Assembly (NCBI GenBank): GCA_905221605.1
Contig: CAJNDS010001779.1
Coordinates: forward strand, 590,146-654,145
DNA length: 64,000 bases
From: Symbiodinium natans
Lineage: Eukaryota > Sar > Dinophyceae > Suessiales > Symbiodiniaceae
Reading direction: 5' to 3'
The translations under genes were made by a program, and so were the position numbers. Of the stretch, positions 1-9,699 are shown piece after piece. Under the pieces are notes generated by a model. It saw nothing but the letters and a program-made list of their open reading frames with translations, was not told the origin of the DNA and searched no databases. Position 1 is the stretch's first letter. Each line of letters starts with the position of its first letter.

Positions 1-115
1 GACCTCTTCAGTCTCATCTAGTCCACATGGAACAGGCTTCGGAGCCTTCAGCAGCCTCAACCCTACACTCCACAAGGTACTGGTCCTCAGGTCCTATACA
101 AGCCGCCAACAGGAC

Positions 116-160
116 CAGCTGCTCTCGCCCGGATCAAGACGTGCAGGATATCCCAGTCGC
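116..160 (-). CDS. Ankyrin-repeat protein exon K7
   Basis: GAG acceptor in phase 1, DWDILHVLIRARAA, GT donor in phase 1. GDWDILHVLIRARA matches the second helix pattern of an ankyrin repeat (GDxDIVxxLIxxGA). The gene continues beyond the left edge. Confidence 0.65.
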
Positions 161-819
161 CTCGGCACCCGATACCCTCAACCAGGAACTTACCGGCTCA
201 TAGTGAAAGGCCTGAGGTGTCTGGTAGGCCCAAGGTGCAGTCGAAGGTACAAGGGCCCCCCCCCCCCCCCCCCCTAAGAAAGTTTTCAGAACGCTTCCAC
301 AGCTGAGAGATAATCATGAAATCAACATGTAACCAGAATGAGTTCGGGCGCCAACCCTGAAAGGAATAGTTTAGGGTGGGCTTGCCTCCTTAGGCGGCCT
401 GGGGAGCCATCACCTGGACAGAGGGCTCTCATCTGCAGACAACTGCATGGCACACGAAGCACTCGATGGCTCTCTGAGGGTTCAAAGTTTAGGGTGTAGG
501 GTATAGTTTAGGGCTTAATGGATGAAGGTTTCATGCTCGCCAGACCCTGAACCCCTCAACCCTGAACCCTAGCAGGGTCAGTTTCGTTGTCAGAGCAACA
601 CAGCTGTATAGGTAGTCATTAGTTCTCTCATAACTATCAATCGCTTTCAATCCTGCTTTTGCAGTGCCTCACAACATAGAGAAAGAACACAAGGAGCCTA
701 ACTGAGAGCAATGCACAAAGAGTTCAGCCCTAACCCCAAACCCCCATACCCCCCCCCCGACCCCAAGACCCTGAATCCTGTGTAAACCCTAAATAAGCCT
801 AAGGCCTATATACACCCGA

Positions 820-862
820 TATATATATATGTATATGTATGTATATGTATATGAATAATAAA

Positions 863-937
<75 letters not shown>

Positions 938-938
938 G

Positions 939-985
<47 letters not shown>

Positions 986-1010
986 GTGTGTATGTATGTA
1001 TACACACACA
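820..1010. repeat. (TATATG)n microsatellite
   Basis: About 25 units of TATATG/TATGTA followed by (CA)n. The long open frames here are Tyr/Ile or His repeats and are not genes. Confidence 0.95.
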
Positions 1011-1078
1011 CACACACCCTAATATCAACCACAGGAAAACCCTGTATGTGTATATATATATATGTGTGTGTATGCGAT

Positions 1079-1130
1079 TATGCATGTATGCATGCATGTA
1101 TGCATGCATGGATGCATGGATGTATGTACT
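1079..1130. repeat. (GCATGTAT/GCATG)n microsatellite
   Basis: ATGCATGTATGCATGCATGT-type repeat. Confidence 0.85.
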
Positions 1131-1548
1131 TATAAACCCTATATATCTATATACCCTGTATGAACCCCGCAGGGTCCCTACATAAACCCCCATATAAACC
1201 CAAGAACCCAGAATCAGCAAACTGGCCTGGAGAGAGAGTGGGCCCTTTACTAGTTCCACGGGTGGAACACTGGGAGGGGTTGTAGTTCCACGGCTGGAAC
1301 ACTGGGAGGGGTTGTAATTCCCGAGAGCGGGGGGCCCTTTACTTGATGAGCAAACTGGCCTGGAGAGAGGGTGGGCCCTTTACTAGTTCCACGGGTGGAA
1401 CACTGGGAGGGGTTGTAGTTCCACGGGTGGAACACTTGGAGGGGTCTGATCAGTAGTGGCTTGTGCCATACATGGGAGGGGTTGTAATTCCCGAGAGCGG
1501 GGGGCCCTTTACTTGAAGTGTAGAGCTTTTCGGTGTGCTCTAAGCCCC

Positions 1549-1628
1549 AAACCCTAAACCCTACACCCTACACCCTAAACCCTAAACCCTAAACCCTAAA
1601 CCCTAAACCCTAAACCCTAAACCCTAAA
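1549..1628. repeat. Interstitial telomere-type array (CCCTAAA)n
   Basis: About ten CCCTAAA units with two CCCTACA variants, ending at the first hairpin. Confidence 0.95.
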
Positions 1629-1631
1629 CGC

Positions 1632-1726
1632 GGGGAAGAGGCCCGGCACAAAAAGTCACCTTTTTTGGGCCTGTCCGGCCTGAAACACCTCAAAAAAGGT
1701 GACTTTTTGTGCCGGGCCTCTTCCCC
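1632..1726. repeat. Perfect hairpin, unit 1 of 3
   Basis: Two 36-base arms (1632-1667 and 1691-1726) are exact complements (GGGGAAGAGGCCCGGCACAA... / ...GCCGGGCCTCTTCCCC) around a 23-base loop. Confidence 0.92.
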
Positions 1727-1786
1727 TGAGCCCTGAGCCCTGAGCCCTTAAAGGCTTCCCCGCAAGAGCCCGGCATCCCCGCAAGA

Positions 1787-1861
1787 GCCGGCACAAAAAG
1801 TCACCTTTTTTGGGCCTTTCCGGCCTGAAACACCTCAAAAAAGGTGACTTTTTGTGCCGGG
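1787..1861. repeat. Hairpin, unit 2 of 3
   Basis: Same GCCGGCACAAAAAGTCACC arm and complementary partner as unit 1, with a loop of similar sequence (GGCCTTTCCGGCCTGAAACA). The arms are about 25 bases. Confidence 0.85.
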
Positions 1862-1877
1862 CCTCTTCCCCGCAAGA

Positions 1878-1954
1878 GCCCGGCACAAAAAGTCACCTTT
1901 TTTGAGCCTTTCCGGCCTGAAACACCTCAAAAAAGGTGACTTTTTGTGCCGGGC
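1878..1954. repeat. Hairpin, unit 3 of 3
   Basis: 27-base arms, GCCCGGCACAAAAAGTCACC... at 1878-1904 and the complement at 1928-1954. Separated from unit 2 by CTCTTCCCCGCAAGA. Confidence 0.88.
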
Positions 1955-2070
1955 CTCTTCCCCTAAGCCCTCAGCTTCAGAGTTCCTTGCAGTCGGGAAG
2001 CTGTCCATCAAGGCCGTCCAAAACCTGGGTCGGGAGCTGCAGGTTTCGGGTTGAGGGCTCTTATAGGGTT

Positions 2071-2132
2071 CCCCTAAACCCTAAACCCTAAACCCTAAAC
2101 CCTAAACCCTAAACCCTAAACCCTAAACCCTA
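2071..2132. repeat. Interstitial telomere-type array (CCCTAAA)n
   Basis: Eight to nine units running up to within about 7 bp of the donor of exon K6. Confidence 0.95.
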
Positions 2133-2138
2133 AGCTGC

Positions 2139-2203
2139 CAAGTAGCGGTGAACTGCATCCGGCTGGCGCCTTGTTGACATCTGCACGCTCCTTGCACAAG
2201 AGC
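2139..2203 (-). CDS. Ankyrin-repeat protein exon K6
   Basis: GAG acceptor, LLCKERADVNKAPAGCSSPL, L, GC donor. ADVNKAP-G-SSPLL is the ankyrin beta-turn element (GADVNxxxxxGxTPLH). Phase differs from K5, so a further exon may lie between. Confidence 0.72.
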
Positions 2204-2661
2204 CTCAGGCTGTCACATGGCTTCTACACATAATGGCTGCGAATCGGGTTTGTGGTTTGGGGTTTAGAGCTTAATGTCTAGGATTAGGCTTTAGGGATTA
2301 CGGGTTACGTACCTTATATCCTTATATCATCCTGCATATAGGTAGATACGTACCTTATATCCTTATATCATCCTACATATAGGTAGATATATATATATAT
2401 ATGTATACATATAACAACCATGTAAGGGCTTGATTCTATGGGCTACGCACCTAATTCCTTGGTCTCCGACTTAGAACCAGGAAGTACATGAGTGGCCCTG
2501 TACCATGAATACATCGAAGGAACCCGGTAGAAAGCGGCGCCAAGCCTTATGCCTAAACCCCTAAAGCCTAAACCCTAATCCCTAAACCCAAAACCCCAAA
2601 CCCTAAAGCCTAATCCCTAAACCCTAAACCCTAAACCTGCACTTGCTTTGGTGGACCTTAC

Positions 2662-2728
2662 GAAGGTTGGGAGATTTTCCTGCTCCCTCGTGAGTCGAGG
2701 AATATCCCAGATGTTCGCCAACGTTGCC
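2662..2728 (-). CDS. Ankyrin-repeat protein exon K5
   Basis: GAG acceptor in phase 2, ATLANIWDIPRLTREQENLP, TF, then GTAAGG. A GCAAGT donor 15 bases later is an alternative. Phase matches K4 exactly. Confidence 0.68.
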
Positions 2729-2848
2729 CTCATGTGAGCCAAAAGGCTTAGTCCCTAAACCCTAAACCCTAAACCCTCTCAAGCCTTATCCCATGGGCCT
2801 ACACCCCAAACCCTAAACCCTAAACCCTGAACCCTAAACCCTTCAAAC

Positions 2849-2889
2849 CTTTGTTCATTGGAGTGGAGGGGCTTGCCGAGCTCGGGCCG
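2849..2889 (-). CDS. Ankyrin-repeat protein micro-exon K4
   Basis: AAG acceptor, RPELGKPLHSNEQ, GT donor (CAAAG/GTTTGA) in phase 2, giving NEQR-ATLANIW across to K5. Confidence 0.66.
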
Positions 2890-3174
2890 CTTTGCTGAGT
2901 AAACCCGAAAAACTCAAACCCGACATGGGGGTTTCCGAACATGGGGTTTTGAAGGATGCTTTGGGGGTATCAAAGGGGCGCCTCTATTTTTGGAAGGACC
3001 CCATAGAAATTTCTAGAGCCTTATATACAGGTTACCCACAACGAGGCCTCGAAATGAGAGAATTTTCATGAATTTTCCATCTCAGACTCTAACACAAGAA
3101 GGCACGAACTTCAAAGGCCAGGAACACACACGCCACCTCAACCCTAACCCTAGCCACTAAACCCCAAAGCCTGC

Positions 3175-3242
3175 CCAGCAAAGTCGCTTGAGGCCCTCCA
3201 CAAAACCGATCTCCACTGCGAAGTGCACAGCGGTGACGTTCA
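3175..3242 (-). CDS. Ankyrin-repeat protein exon K3
   Basis: CAG acceptor in phase 1, NVTAVHFAVEIGFVEGLKRL, CW, GC donor. TAVHFAVEIGFVEGLKRL is a textbook ankyrin repeat (TPLHxAxxxGxxExVxxLL). It follows K2 in phase. Confidence 0.83.
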
Positions 3243-3685
3243 CTGATGATGGCTGTTCGGGGTTCCTTATGCGCAGGCTCTGTGGGTAGGAGCACTTTTC
3301 CAATTTTAGAGTTTGTAGGACTTATGGGGTTTAGGGTTTAGGGTTTTGGGTTGAGGGTTTTGGGCTTGGATAAAACAACTGCCCGAGCCAGGGCCAGGGT
3401 GGATTGGAGGGTCGTAGGGTACGTAGGTACAGCAAACACCCTGAGCCCTAAAACCCGAAAAACTTAAAGCCCTGAAGCCCGAAAACCCTAAAGCCCCAAA
3501 ACCATAAACAAAACCAAACAACCCAAAAACCCAAAAAGCAAAAAGCCAATGACACTAAAACCCTAAGACCCGTAAAAACCCCCAAAACCCCAAAAACCCT
3601 AAAACCCTAAAAACCCTAAAAATCCCTCAAACCCAAAAATCCTAAAACCCGTTTCGGGCTTTTGGGCGGCGCCTGGCGCCTAAAC

Positions 3686-3758
3686 CCTGCTGCACACCAA
3701 GCCGCGCTTTGGAACGAAGCAAATGCTGCACTGAAACCACGTCTCGCTCCTCGATAGC
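3686..3758 (-). CDS. Ankyrin-repeat protein exon K2
   Basis: AAG acceptor, AIEERDVVSVQHLLRSKARL, GVQQ, donor G/GTTTAGGG created by the adjoining repeat array, phase 1. It reads as the helix pair that opens an ankyrin repeat and joins K3 as VQQV-NVTAVHF. Confidence 0.8.
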
Positions 3759-3784
3759 CTTGGCTTACGAAGAACCTTCAAGCA

Positions 3785-3833
3785 GGGTTTAGGGTTTAGG
3801 GTTTAGGGTTTAGGGTTTAGGGTTTAGGGTTTA
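3785..3833. repeat. Interstitial telomere-type array (TTTAGGG)n
   Basis: Six to seven units, 27 bp from the acceptor of exon K2. Confidence 0.93.
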
Positions 3834-4139
3834 AGGCTACTGACAGGTTCATTTGGTTACGTCTAGGCAGGCAAGTGCCCTGAATAAGGTTATAACTACT
3901 TATAACCAAAGTTACCCTCCGGGTAGGGAACTTGCCGAGGGTCTCGGGGTTAATGTTTGGTGTGGGTTACCTAAAGGCTCACGTAAACTTCGTGAAGCAG
4001 GTTTATAGCTGGGACACTCCAACTTAGGGGCTGAACGCCCGATTCATGGCCTACGTATGAACTTTGCGGACCTTCAAGTAGGGAGCCGGGCCGATTGACG
4101 CATAACCTGTACCTATGTTCGTCAATTGTTGGTGTATGT

Positions 4140-4250
4140 ATGTGGGGGTTTCCGAATTTAGGGGTGCCCTTCTGAGGTGCTTATGATAAGGGAATTCTAC
4201 GACTTGGGGGGTCTATTTTAGAGGTCCCCTATTCTCGTAAGCCCCATGTT
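4140..4250. mobile_element. Element family C, diverged copy
   Basis: TGGGGGTTTCCGAATTTAGG ... GTCCCCTATTCTCGTAAGCCCC; same order of blocks as 6698-6815. Confidence 0.55.
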
Positions 4251-4276
4251 TACATGTAGCTCTAGTGCCTCCCGTA

Positions 4277-4329
4277 GTGCTAGCCGAAGTGGGCAGCGAT
4301 GTGAGCATGCCGTGTCTCCCTCTCGCTCC
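4277..4329 (-). CDS. Candidate ankyrin-repeat exon K1
   Basis: AAG acceptor, TASRRSERETRHAHIAAHF, GC donor. HAHIAAHFG resembles the TPLHIAAxxGH helix. Weaker than K2 and K3 because the rest is basic low-complexity sequence. Confidence 0.4.
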
Positions 4330-4528
4330 TCCTCGACGCAGTGGCTTCAAAGGGAACCTAAACCCTGACAAAAGGGAACAAGGGCCTACTCTGGTTCCTA
4401 GTCTCTCTCTCTTCTTCTCCTTCTTCTACTCAGCGAAGATCCTAGTCTCTCTCTCTCTCTCTCTCTTCTTCTCCTTCTTCTATTCAGCGAAGAGGCCCCC
4501 TCAAGAGCGTTTAGGGTTTCAGGGTAGC

Positions 4529-4839
4529 CCTAAACCCTAAACCCTAAACCCTAAACCCTAAACCCTAAACCCTAAACCCTAAACCCTAACCCCTAAACCC
4601 TAAACCCTAAACTCCCTAAAGCCTTGGGAGGGATTGTGAAAATCAGACCCGGGTTTGACCACTCCAAGCCTCAGGATGATACAGGGGCCTGAATAGTCAG
4701 AATAGGGTTTAGGGTTTAGGGTTTAGGGTTTAGGGTTTAGGGTTTAGGGTTTAGGGTTTAGGGTTTAGGGGTTAGGGTTTAGGGTTTAGGGTTTAGGGTT
4801 TAGGGTTTAGGGTTTAGCGTTTAGCGTTTAGGGTTTAGG
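4529..4839. repeat. Opposed telomere-type arrays
   Basis: (CCCTAAA)n at 4529-4614 faces (TTTAGGG)n at 4704-4839 across a 90-bp spacer, giving an inverted pair able to form a long stem. Confidence 0.92.
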
Positions 4840-5456
4840 GAATTATAGTAGTACTTATCAAGGGACCCTCAAGGAATACGATCAGTAATTATTCCGACCC
4901 CTAGAGTGCGCGGATCTTCGCTTCCAAGGAGCTGTGAACAGAAGTGCATCCAATGGTTTCAGGCTGCTGGCCTTCGGAGGCATGTGGGGGCCTATAATAA
5001 GGATTCTGCTACTTTGGGGTATATTAAGTGCACACCCTATTTTTGGAAATGCCATATGGGCTTTCAAATGGATTTCATAGTTTGGGGCTTGGGAGTTTTT
5101 GGCGGCTTAGGCGTTCGGAATTTAGAGGTTTCGGGTTTAGGGCCTACGGGTTTGCGCCCTAGATTGGGCGCCAAGCCCCAAGATCTTGAAACCGCTCCAT
5201 CTACATATGTGAGCCCCGCACCAGACTACCCCCCCCCCCCCCCAAAACAAAAAAAAAACGATCATCCGTACATCGACAGATATTGCCCTTATTGGGAGGA
5301 ATATTTGCATTTTTTCTGTCAAGCTCTTAAGCAAATCATCAAGAGTTCCTATGTACCTTAGGACTCCAAGGGCCCTCCTCAGAGGGCCCCAGGTACCTCC
5401 TAAGGAGGGTTCTGGGGTTTAGGGTTTAGGGTTTAGGGTTTAGGGTTTAGGGGGAC

Positions 5457-5526
5457 CAAGAGACTTAGAGTGGGAGGATTGCAGGACGGAAGTGTCCATG
5501 TGGCAGTTCTCGTTCTGGGGGGCACC
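5457..5526 (-). CDS. Candidate minus-strand exon
   Basis: CAG acceptor, GAPQNENCHMDTSVLQSSHS, KSL, GT donor (CTTG/GTCCCC). No family; all three frames are fairly open, so weak. Confidence 0.3.
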
Positions 5527-6066
5527 CTGATCGTGGGCTTCGGGTTTAGGGTTTAGGGGTTTGGGGTTTGGGGGTTTAGGGTTTAGGGCTTAGGGGTTTG
5601 GGGTTCAGGGTTGCGGGGCTTGTCCTATAGCAAAGCACCCCCCCCAATTTAAGGAACCAACCCTTTTGGACTACTGCAGGGAAGTTTTCGCTGAGTTAAG
5701 TAGGGTCTCACATACCTCTGCCAAGAACCTGGTAATTCAAGAAGATCACATCAAATTTCTGGAAGGTTCCTGAAAGTTATTTCGTAGCTTCTACACCCGA
5801 AACCCCAAAGCCCCGCAACCCTAAAATCCCTCAAAAAACCAAAGCCTTGAAACCCTGAGGTCTTAAACCCTTAATCACTTATAGACCATAAAACCCTTAA
5901 ACCCTTCAAACTCTTAAAACCCTTAAACCTTTAAACCCTTCAACCCATAGACCCTTTAAGCCCTTTTAACCTCTTCAACACCTAAACCCTAAACCCTAAA
6001 CCCTAAACCCTGAACCCTAAACCCTAAACCCTAAACCCTACACCCTAAACCCTTCAACCCCTGTAC

Positions 6067-6121
6067 CATGAGGCCTCCGGGCTCAAGTCCTCGTCTGAGA
6101 GCTGGTCGTCGGGCTTGCTCT
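6067..6121 (-). CDS. Minus-strand exon, acidic segment
   Basis: TAG acceptor in phase 1, SKPDDQLSDEDLSPEAS, GT donor (TCATG/GTACAG). Phase matches the coiled-coil exon just upstream, giving KKLLE-SKPDDQLSDED. Confidence 0.6.
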
Positions 6122-6252
6122 CTAGCCTAGGATGGCCCTTAAAACCCTATCCCTAAACCCTAAACCCTAAACCCTAAACCTCAAACCCTAAACCCTAAAC
6201 CCTAAACCCTAAACCCAATAAGGGAAAACATGCATATGTCCCAAGCGCCTAC

Positions 6253-6304
6253 CTAGGAGCTTCTTGAGTCGCTCCTGGAGCTTCAAGTGGTGCTCCTCGC
6301 GCGG
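6253..6304 (-). CDS. Minus-strand exon, coiled-coil segment
   Basis: AAG acceptor, PREEHHLKLQERLKKLL, GT donor (CTAG/GTAGGC). The heptad spacing of leucines suggests a coiled coil. It may be an upstream part of the ankyrin gene or a separate gene. Confidence 0.6.
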
Positions 6305-6697
6305 CTTGGAGGTGGGGGGCTTAGGGTTTAGGGTTTAGGGTTTAGGGCTTAGGGTTTAGGGTTTAGGGTTTAGGGTTAGGGTTCAGGGTCTAGGGGTTTA
6401 GGGTTTAGACCGTCAGGCTTCCGGCCTTCGCGATTGGAAATGGTAAGTAGGGTAACTGGCATTCTTATCACCTAGCTCTATCCCTAAACCCTAAACCCTA
6501 AACCATGCTACAAGGGATTAAAGATCGATGCTGGGGCTTCCTCGTGCGCGGCTCTTGTGTGCCCAGGAGGGTTTAGGGTTTAGGGTTTGGGGTTTAGGGT
6601 TTAGGGTTTAGGGTTTAGGGTTTCGGGCGGACGGAGCACCGCCAACAAGCTTGGATGGAATCGGATTAATCGGGGATTCTATTTGTTGTGGGCCTTT

Positions 6698-6815
6698 CAG
6701 GCGCCATATGAGGGTTTCCGAAATTCGGGGTACCCTTATTGGGGTCTTGGTCTTACGGGGCATCCTACTGTTTGGGGGTCTATATTAGGGGTCCCATATT
6801 CTCGTAAACCCCCCG
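6698..6815. mobile_element. Element family C (GGGTTTCCGAAxTxGGGGTAC), copy
   Basis: Shares the order GTTTCCGAA, GGGGT, CCTACTGTTTGGGGG, TATATTAGGGGTCCC, TATTCTCGTAA with copies at 4140-4250, 26757-26885 and 62543-62650. About 110-130 bp; ends loosely complementary. Confidence 0.65.
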
Positions 6816-7079
6816 TATATGTATATATATATATATACAGTACCTATGTAAATAAACAAAACAATTATATATATATATATATATTTATTTATTTATCTAT
6901 TTATTTATTTATAAGGCCCCGGATCCAACCAGAAAAAACGTGACTAAGAGAACCGCCCAGTTCGACCTCAACCAAACCAACGCAATCGCTGTGCACGAGA
7001 GCTTGGCTTCAAGCTATGGCCCGGTACCAACTTAACCCAAACATTCGGGTCATATGCCCGACACGACCATAATTCCTAT

Positions 7080-7155
7080 TAGGGTTTAGGGTTTAGGGTT
7101 TAGGGTTTAGGGTTTAGGGTTTAGGGTTTAGGGTTTAGGGTTTAGGGTTTAGGGT
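7080..7155. repeat. Interstitial telomere-type array (TTTAGGG)n
   Basis: About eleven perfect units immediately next to copy 1 of the 124-bp element. Confidence 0.95.
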
Positions 7156-7158
7156 TCC

Positions 7159-7282
7159 TACAGGGTGGGGCCCCCTAGTTATAAGTAGAGTTATAAGGGC
7201 CCTAAATTGGGTTATAAGGACCCTAAGTTAGGTTATAAGTCCCTTAACTACAGTTAGTATAGTAAGGGGGCCCCACCCTGTA
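7159..7282. mobile_element. 124-bp inverted-repeat element, copy 1
   Basis: Starts TACAGGGTGGGGCCCCCT and ends with the near-complement AAGGGGGCCCCACCCTGTA. Interior is TTATAA-rich and shared with four other copies. It sits directly after a TTTAGGG array. Confidence 0.85.
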
Positions 7283-7736
7283 TGCCCCGACACTACCATA
7301 GTTCCTATTACAAGGATCCTGGGCCCTCAAAACCCCAGGAATCGAAACCTTAGGAGGGATCCTTGCAGCCTCAAACCCTAAACCCAAAAACCCTAGACCT
7401 GAATACTCAAGGATTGCCCTTAAATTCCCCTTGAAAATATTCCTGAAGATGTTGCTTCCTCTCAAACACAATCAAGGAAAAATTGAATGTCCCAAGGGCC
7501 TACCGAGTACTACTATAATACCCAGTAAGGTATATGAGCCATAACACCCTTTGAGGGTTCATTCGGTCCCCCAGGTTCGGTCCTCCTCCTCAAACCCTGC
7601 GCGATGAACTGGAACGGCTCCGGATATCCTTGGGGCTCTATAGGGTTTAGGGTGTAGGGTGTAGGGTTGAAAGGATCCCACGCCCAGGGGGCTGGAAAAA
7701 GATCTTCGTCAGTTAATCAACAACCCACAGAGTGAG

Positions 7737-8200
7737 GAAGGCATATGGAAAAGAATTGCCACACCCGGCGGCCTGGATAAAGGATTCTCTTCAGCTAACA
7801 ACCAACCAGACGAAGGCATATGGGGAAGGATTACCATGCTCAGGGGGCTGGAAAAGGATTTTCTTCAGCCAACAACCGACCAGACGAAGGCATACAGGGG
7901 AAGGGCTTAAAGAACAACCGAGAACAAGAAGGCATATGGGGAAGGATTACCGCTGGAAAAGGCTTGTCTTCAGCTAACAAACGCATATGGGGAAGGATTG
8001 CCACGCCCAGGGAACTGGAAAATGGTTTTCTTCAGCTAACAATCGACCAGAAGAAGACACGAAGGGAAGGGTTACCATGCCCATGGGGCTAGGAGAAAGA
8101 TTTTCTTCAGCTACAAACGACCAGAAGAAGGCGTATCGGAAACAAGGCGGCTGGAAAAAATATTTTTCAGCTAACAACCGACCAGAAGAACGCCTATCAC
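7737..8200. repeat. Minisatellite, unit about 72 bp
   Basis: GAAGGCATATGGGGAAGG-like starts recur at about 7737, 7814, 7928, 7980, 8053 and 8127, each followed by GGCTGGAAAA..TTCTTCAGCTAACAA and CGACCAGAAG. Open frames across it are repeat translation, not a recognised protein. Confidence 0.85.
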
Positions 8201-9497
8201 ATCCGAGAACACAGAGTCTCAACCTTCCACGATGGAGCCCGCGCAGCTGTTTCAGGGAACGACTTCCGCAGCCTCCAGGGCGACCCCGGGTTGTGGCTCT
8301 GTAAGCATCTGGTGGAACTAGGATTGCAAAACTTCTTACGGGTAGTCGCGCTCCACGCAACAACACCACGACGATAGCTTCTGGTGATGATGATGCTGGT
8401 GCCGCTGATGAGTTTGATGATGACGATTGTGGACCGCGAAAGTCGTGAAACCTGATCTTTCTGCTGCTGCCGAAAGGCTGATGGCGTGGAGACTCTTGAC
8501 CATGACGAAGGCACGATCGGTGCTGACGATCTGAGAGGTGACAATCATGGTGACGATGACGGAGTTTACGAAAGCGGCGGGAGGGTGGCAGGCCACAGGA
8601 TGGGGGCAACGTAGGTGGCGCTGGCGATGGTGCAGTATGTCAAACAATGGACCAGCAACCTGCAAATCCTTGAACCGCGACCATCGCTGAAGGTGTGGCT
8701 GGGAGCATTGCGAAGACCATCGAAAACGGCACACAGATACTATACTGGGACCGGGCATATGCCAGACGGCATTGCATGGCCCTACAATGCCCTACACTCG
8801 TGACCAGTAGAGAAAGACACGGAAGCGCCGCGCCCGCCTTCTGGCTCACGGCCGTCAGACGCTCGCTCCAGGCGAGGCCGTCGGTGAACGACGCCCGCGC
8901 CGGGTTGGCCCAGAGGGCACAGAGGGCGTGCTTCGCCTGCCAGATGCATGTTGACGTGAGCAAGTCTTGGAAAGCAACCGCCATTCTATGACATCGGGCG
9001 CAGGGGTTGCCTCGTCCAAGGGAGGTGTCACGGAACGCCGGCAGAGCTCGCAAACACACCCTTCACGTTCGCCGCAGTCAAAGAGGCGGCCCAGCTCCTT
9101 CGAACACAGCTCTCCCCTCAGCCCTTATATTCACCTAACGGCTCTAGGGGGCCTCCCTGGTCACTTGGAGCCTGTCGTGGCCGGCCATGGCGCGTCGGTC
9201 GAATGGCGGTGTTTGACTATCACCTTCTCAGGGGCCAAAAGGGCTCAAAGGACCACACAGGACCTGGCTGAACGCCAGGCACCTCCATGTTGCTGAAAAA
9301 AAAGGCAGCAGGTTTCCAAAACCTCCTAGAAATCGAGGGCGCCGCAAAAATACGGACACACGAGCAAGTATATATCGAAAACATGGGCAAAAATCGCTAT
9401 TTCACTTCTTGGAGCCCAGGCTTCTTGCATGGAGTTTCGGCCTTTCAGAGACGGCAGCTCACCTTTTAGGGTTTAGGATGCAGCGCACGGCGCAAAC
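8201..9497. other. Repeat-poor region without a supportable gene
   Basis: Lacks the CCCTAAA arrays seen elsewhere. Several frames are open for 60-210 codons on both strands but overlap each other, have odd composition and show no motif. Confidence 0.5.
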
Positions 9498-9698
9498 GAG
9501 CCGGTCGTCTGAACGTCTTCTTGACAGACGCGCTGCCCCAGCCAAACTCCCCACGTGACTATGTCAGTCTTCCACACAAGTGGCCAAGTAAGACAAGGTG
9601 TCTTAGAAATAAGAGCCGGTCGTCTGGACGTCTTCTTAACAGATGCGCCGCCCCAGCCAAACTCCCCACGTGACTATGTCAGTCTTCCACACACATAT
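9498..9698. repeat. Tandem duplication, period about 115 bp
   Basis: GAGCCGGTCGTCT(G/)GACGTC ... CCCCAGCCAAACTCCCCACG ... GTCAGTCTTCCACACA occurs at 9498 and again at 9613 with a few substitutions. Confidence 0.88.
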
Positions 9699-9699
9699 C

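Larger units (their letters stand above)
161..2138. other. Non-coding, intronic repeats
   Basis: Between ankyrin exons K7 and K6. Contains a C run at 259-276, microsatellites, a duplicated AGTTCCACGG(G/C)TGGAACACT block (1250-1440), the telomere-type array and three hairpins. An island at 1987-2031 (plus: GKLSIKAVQNLGRELQ; minus: VLDGLDGQLPDCK) could be an exon on either strand. Confidence 0.6.

Noticed and set aside
789-1259. Open frames of up to 156 codons rich in Tyr/Thr/His/Ile
   Set aside because: They translate the (TATATG)n and (CA)n microsatellites on both strands; no non-repetitive protein sequence.
1549-1628. A true chromosome end
   Set aside because: Dozens of arrays in both orientations are scattered through the whole window between exons, so these are interstitial.
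7737-8200. CRISPR-like array
   Set aside because: Imperfect 72-bp units without unique spacers of constant length, in a eukaryotic context; a minisatellite.
8336-8758. Minus-strand frames of 115-211 codons near 8.2-8.8 kb
   Set aside because: Three overlapping frames on one strand and two on the other are equally open, with no domain or splice logic.
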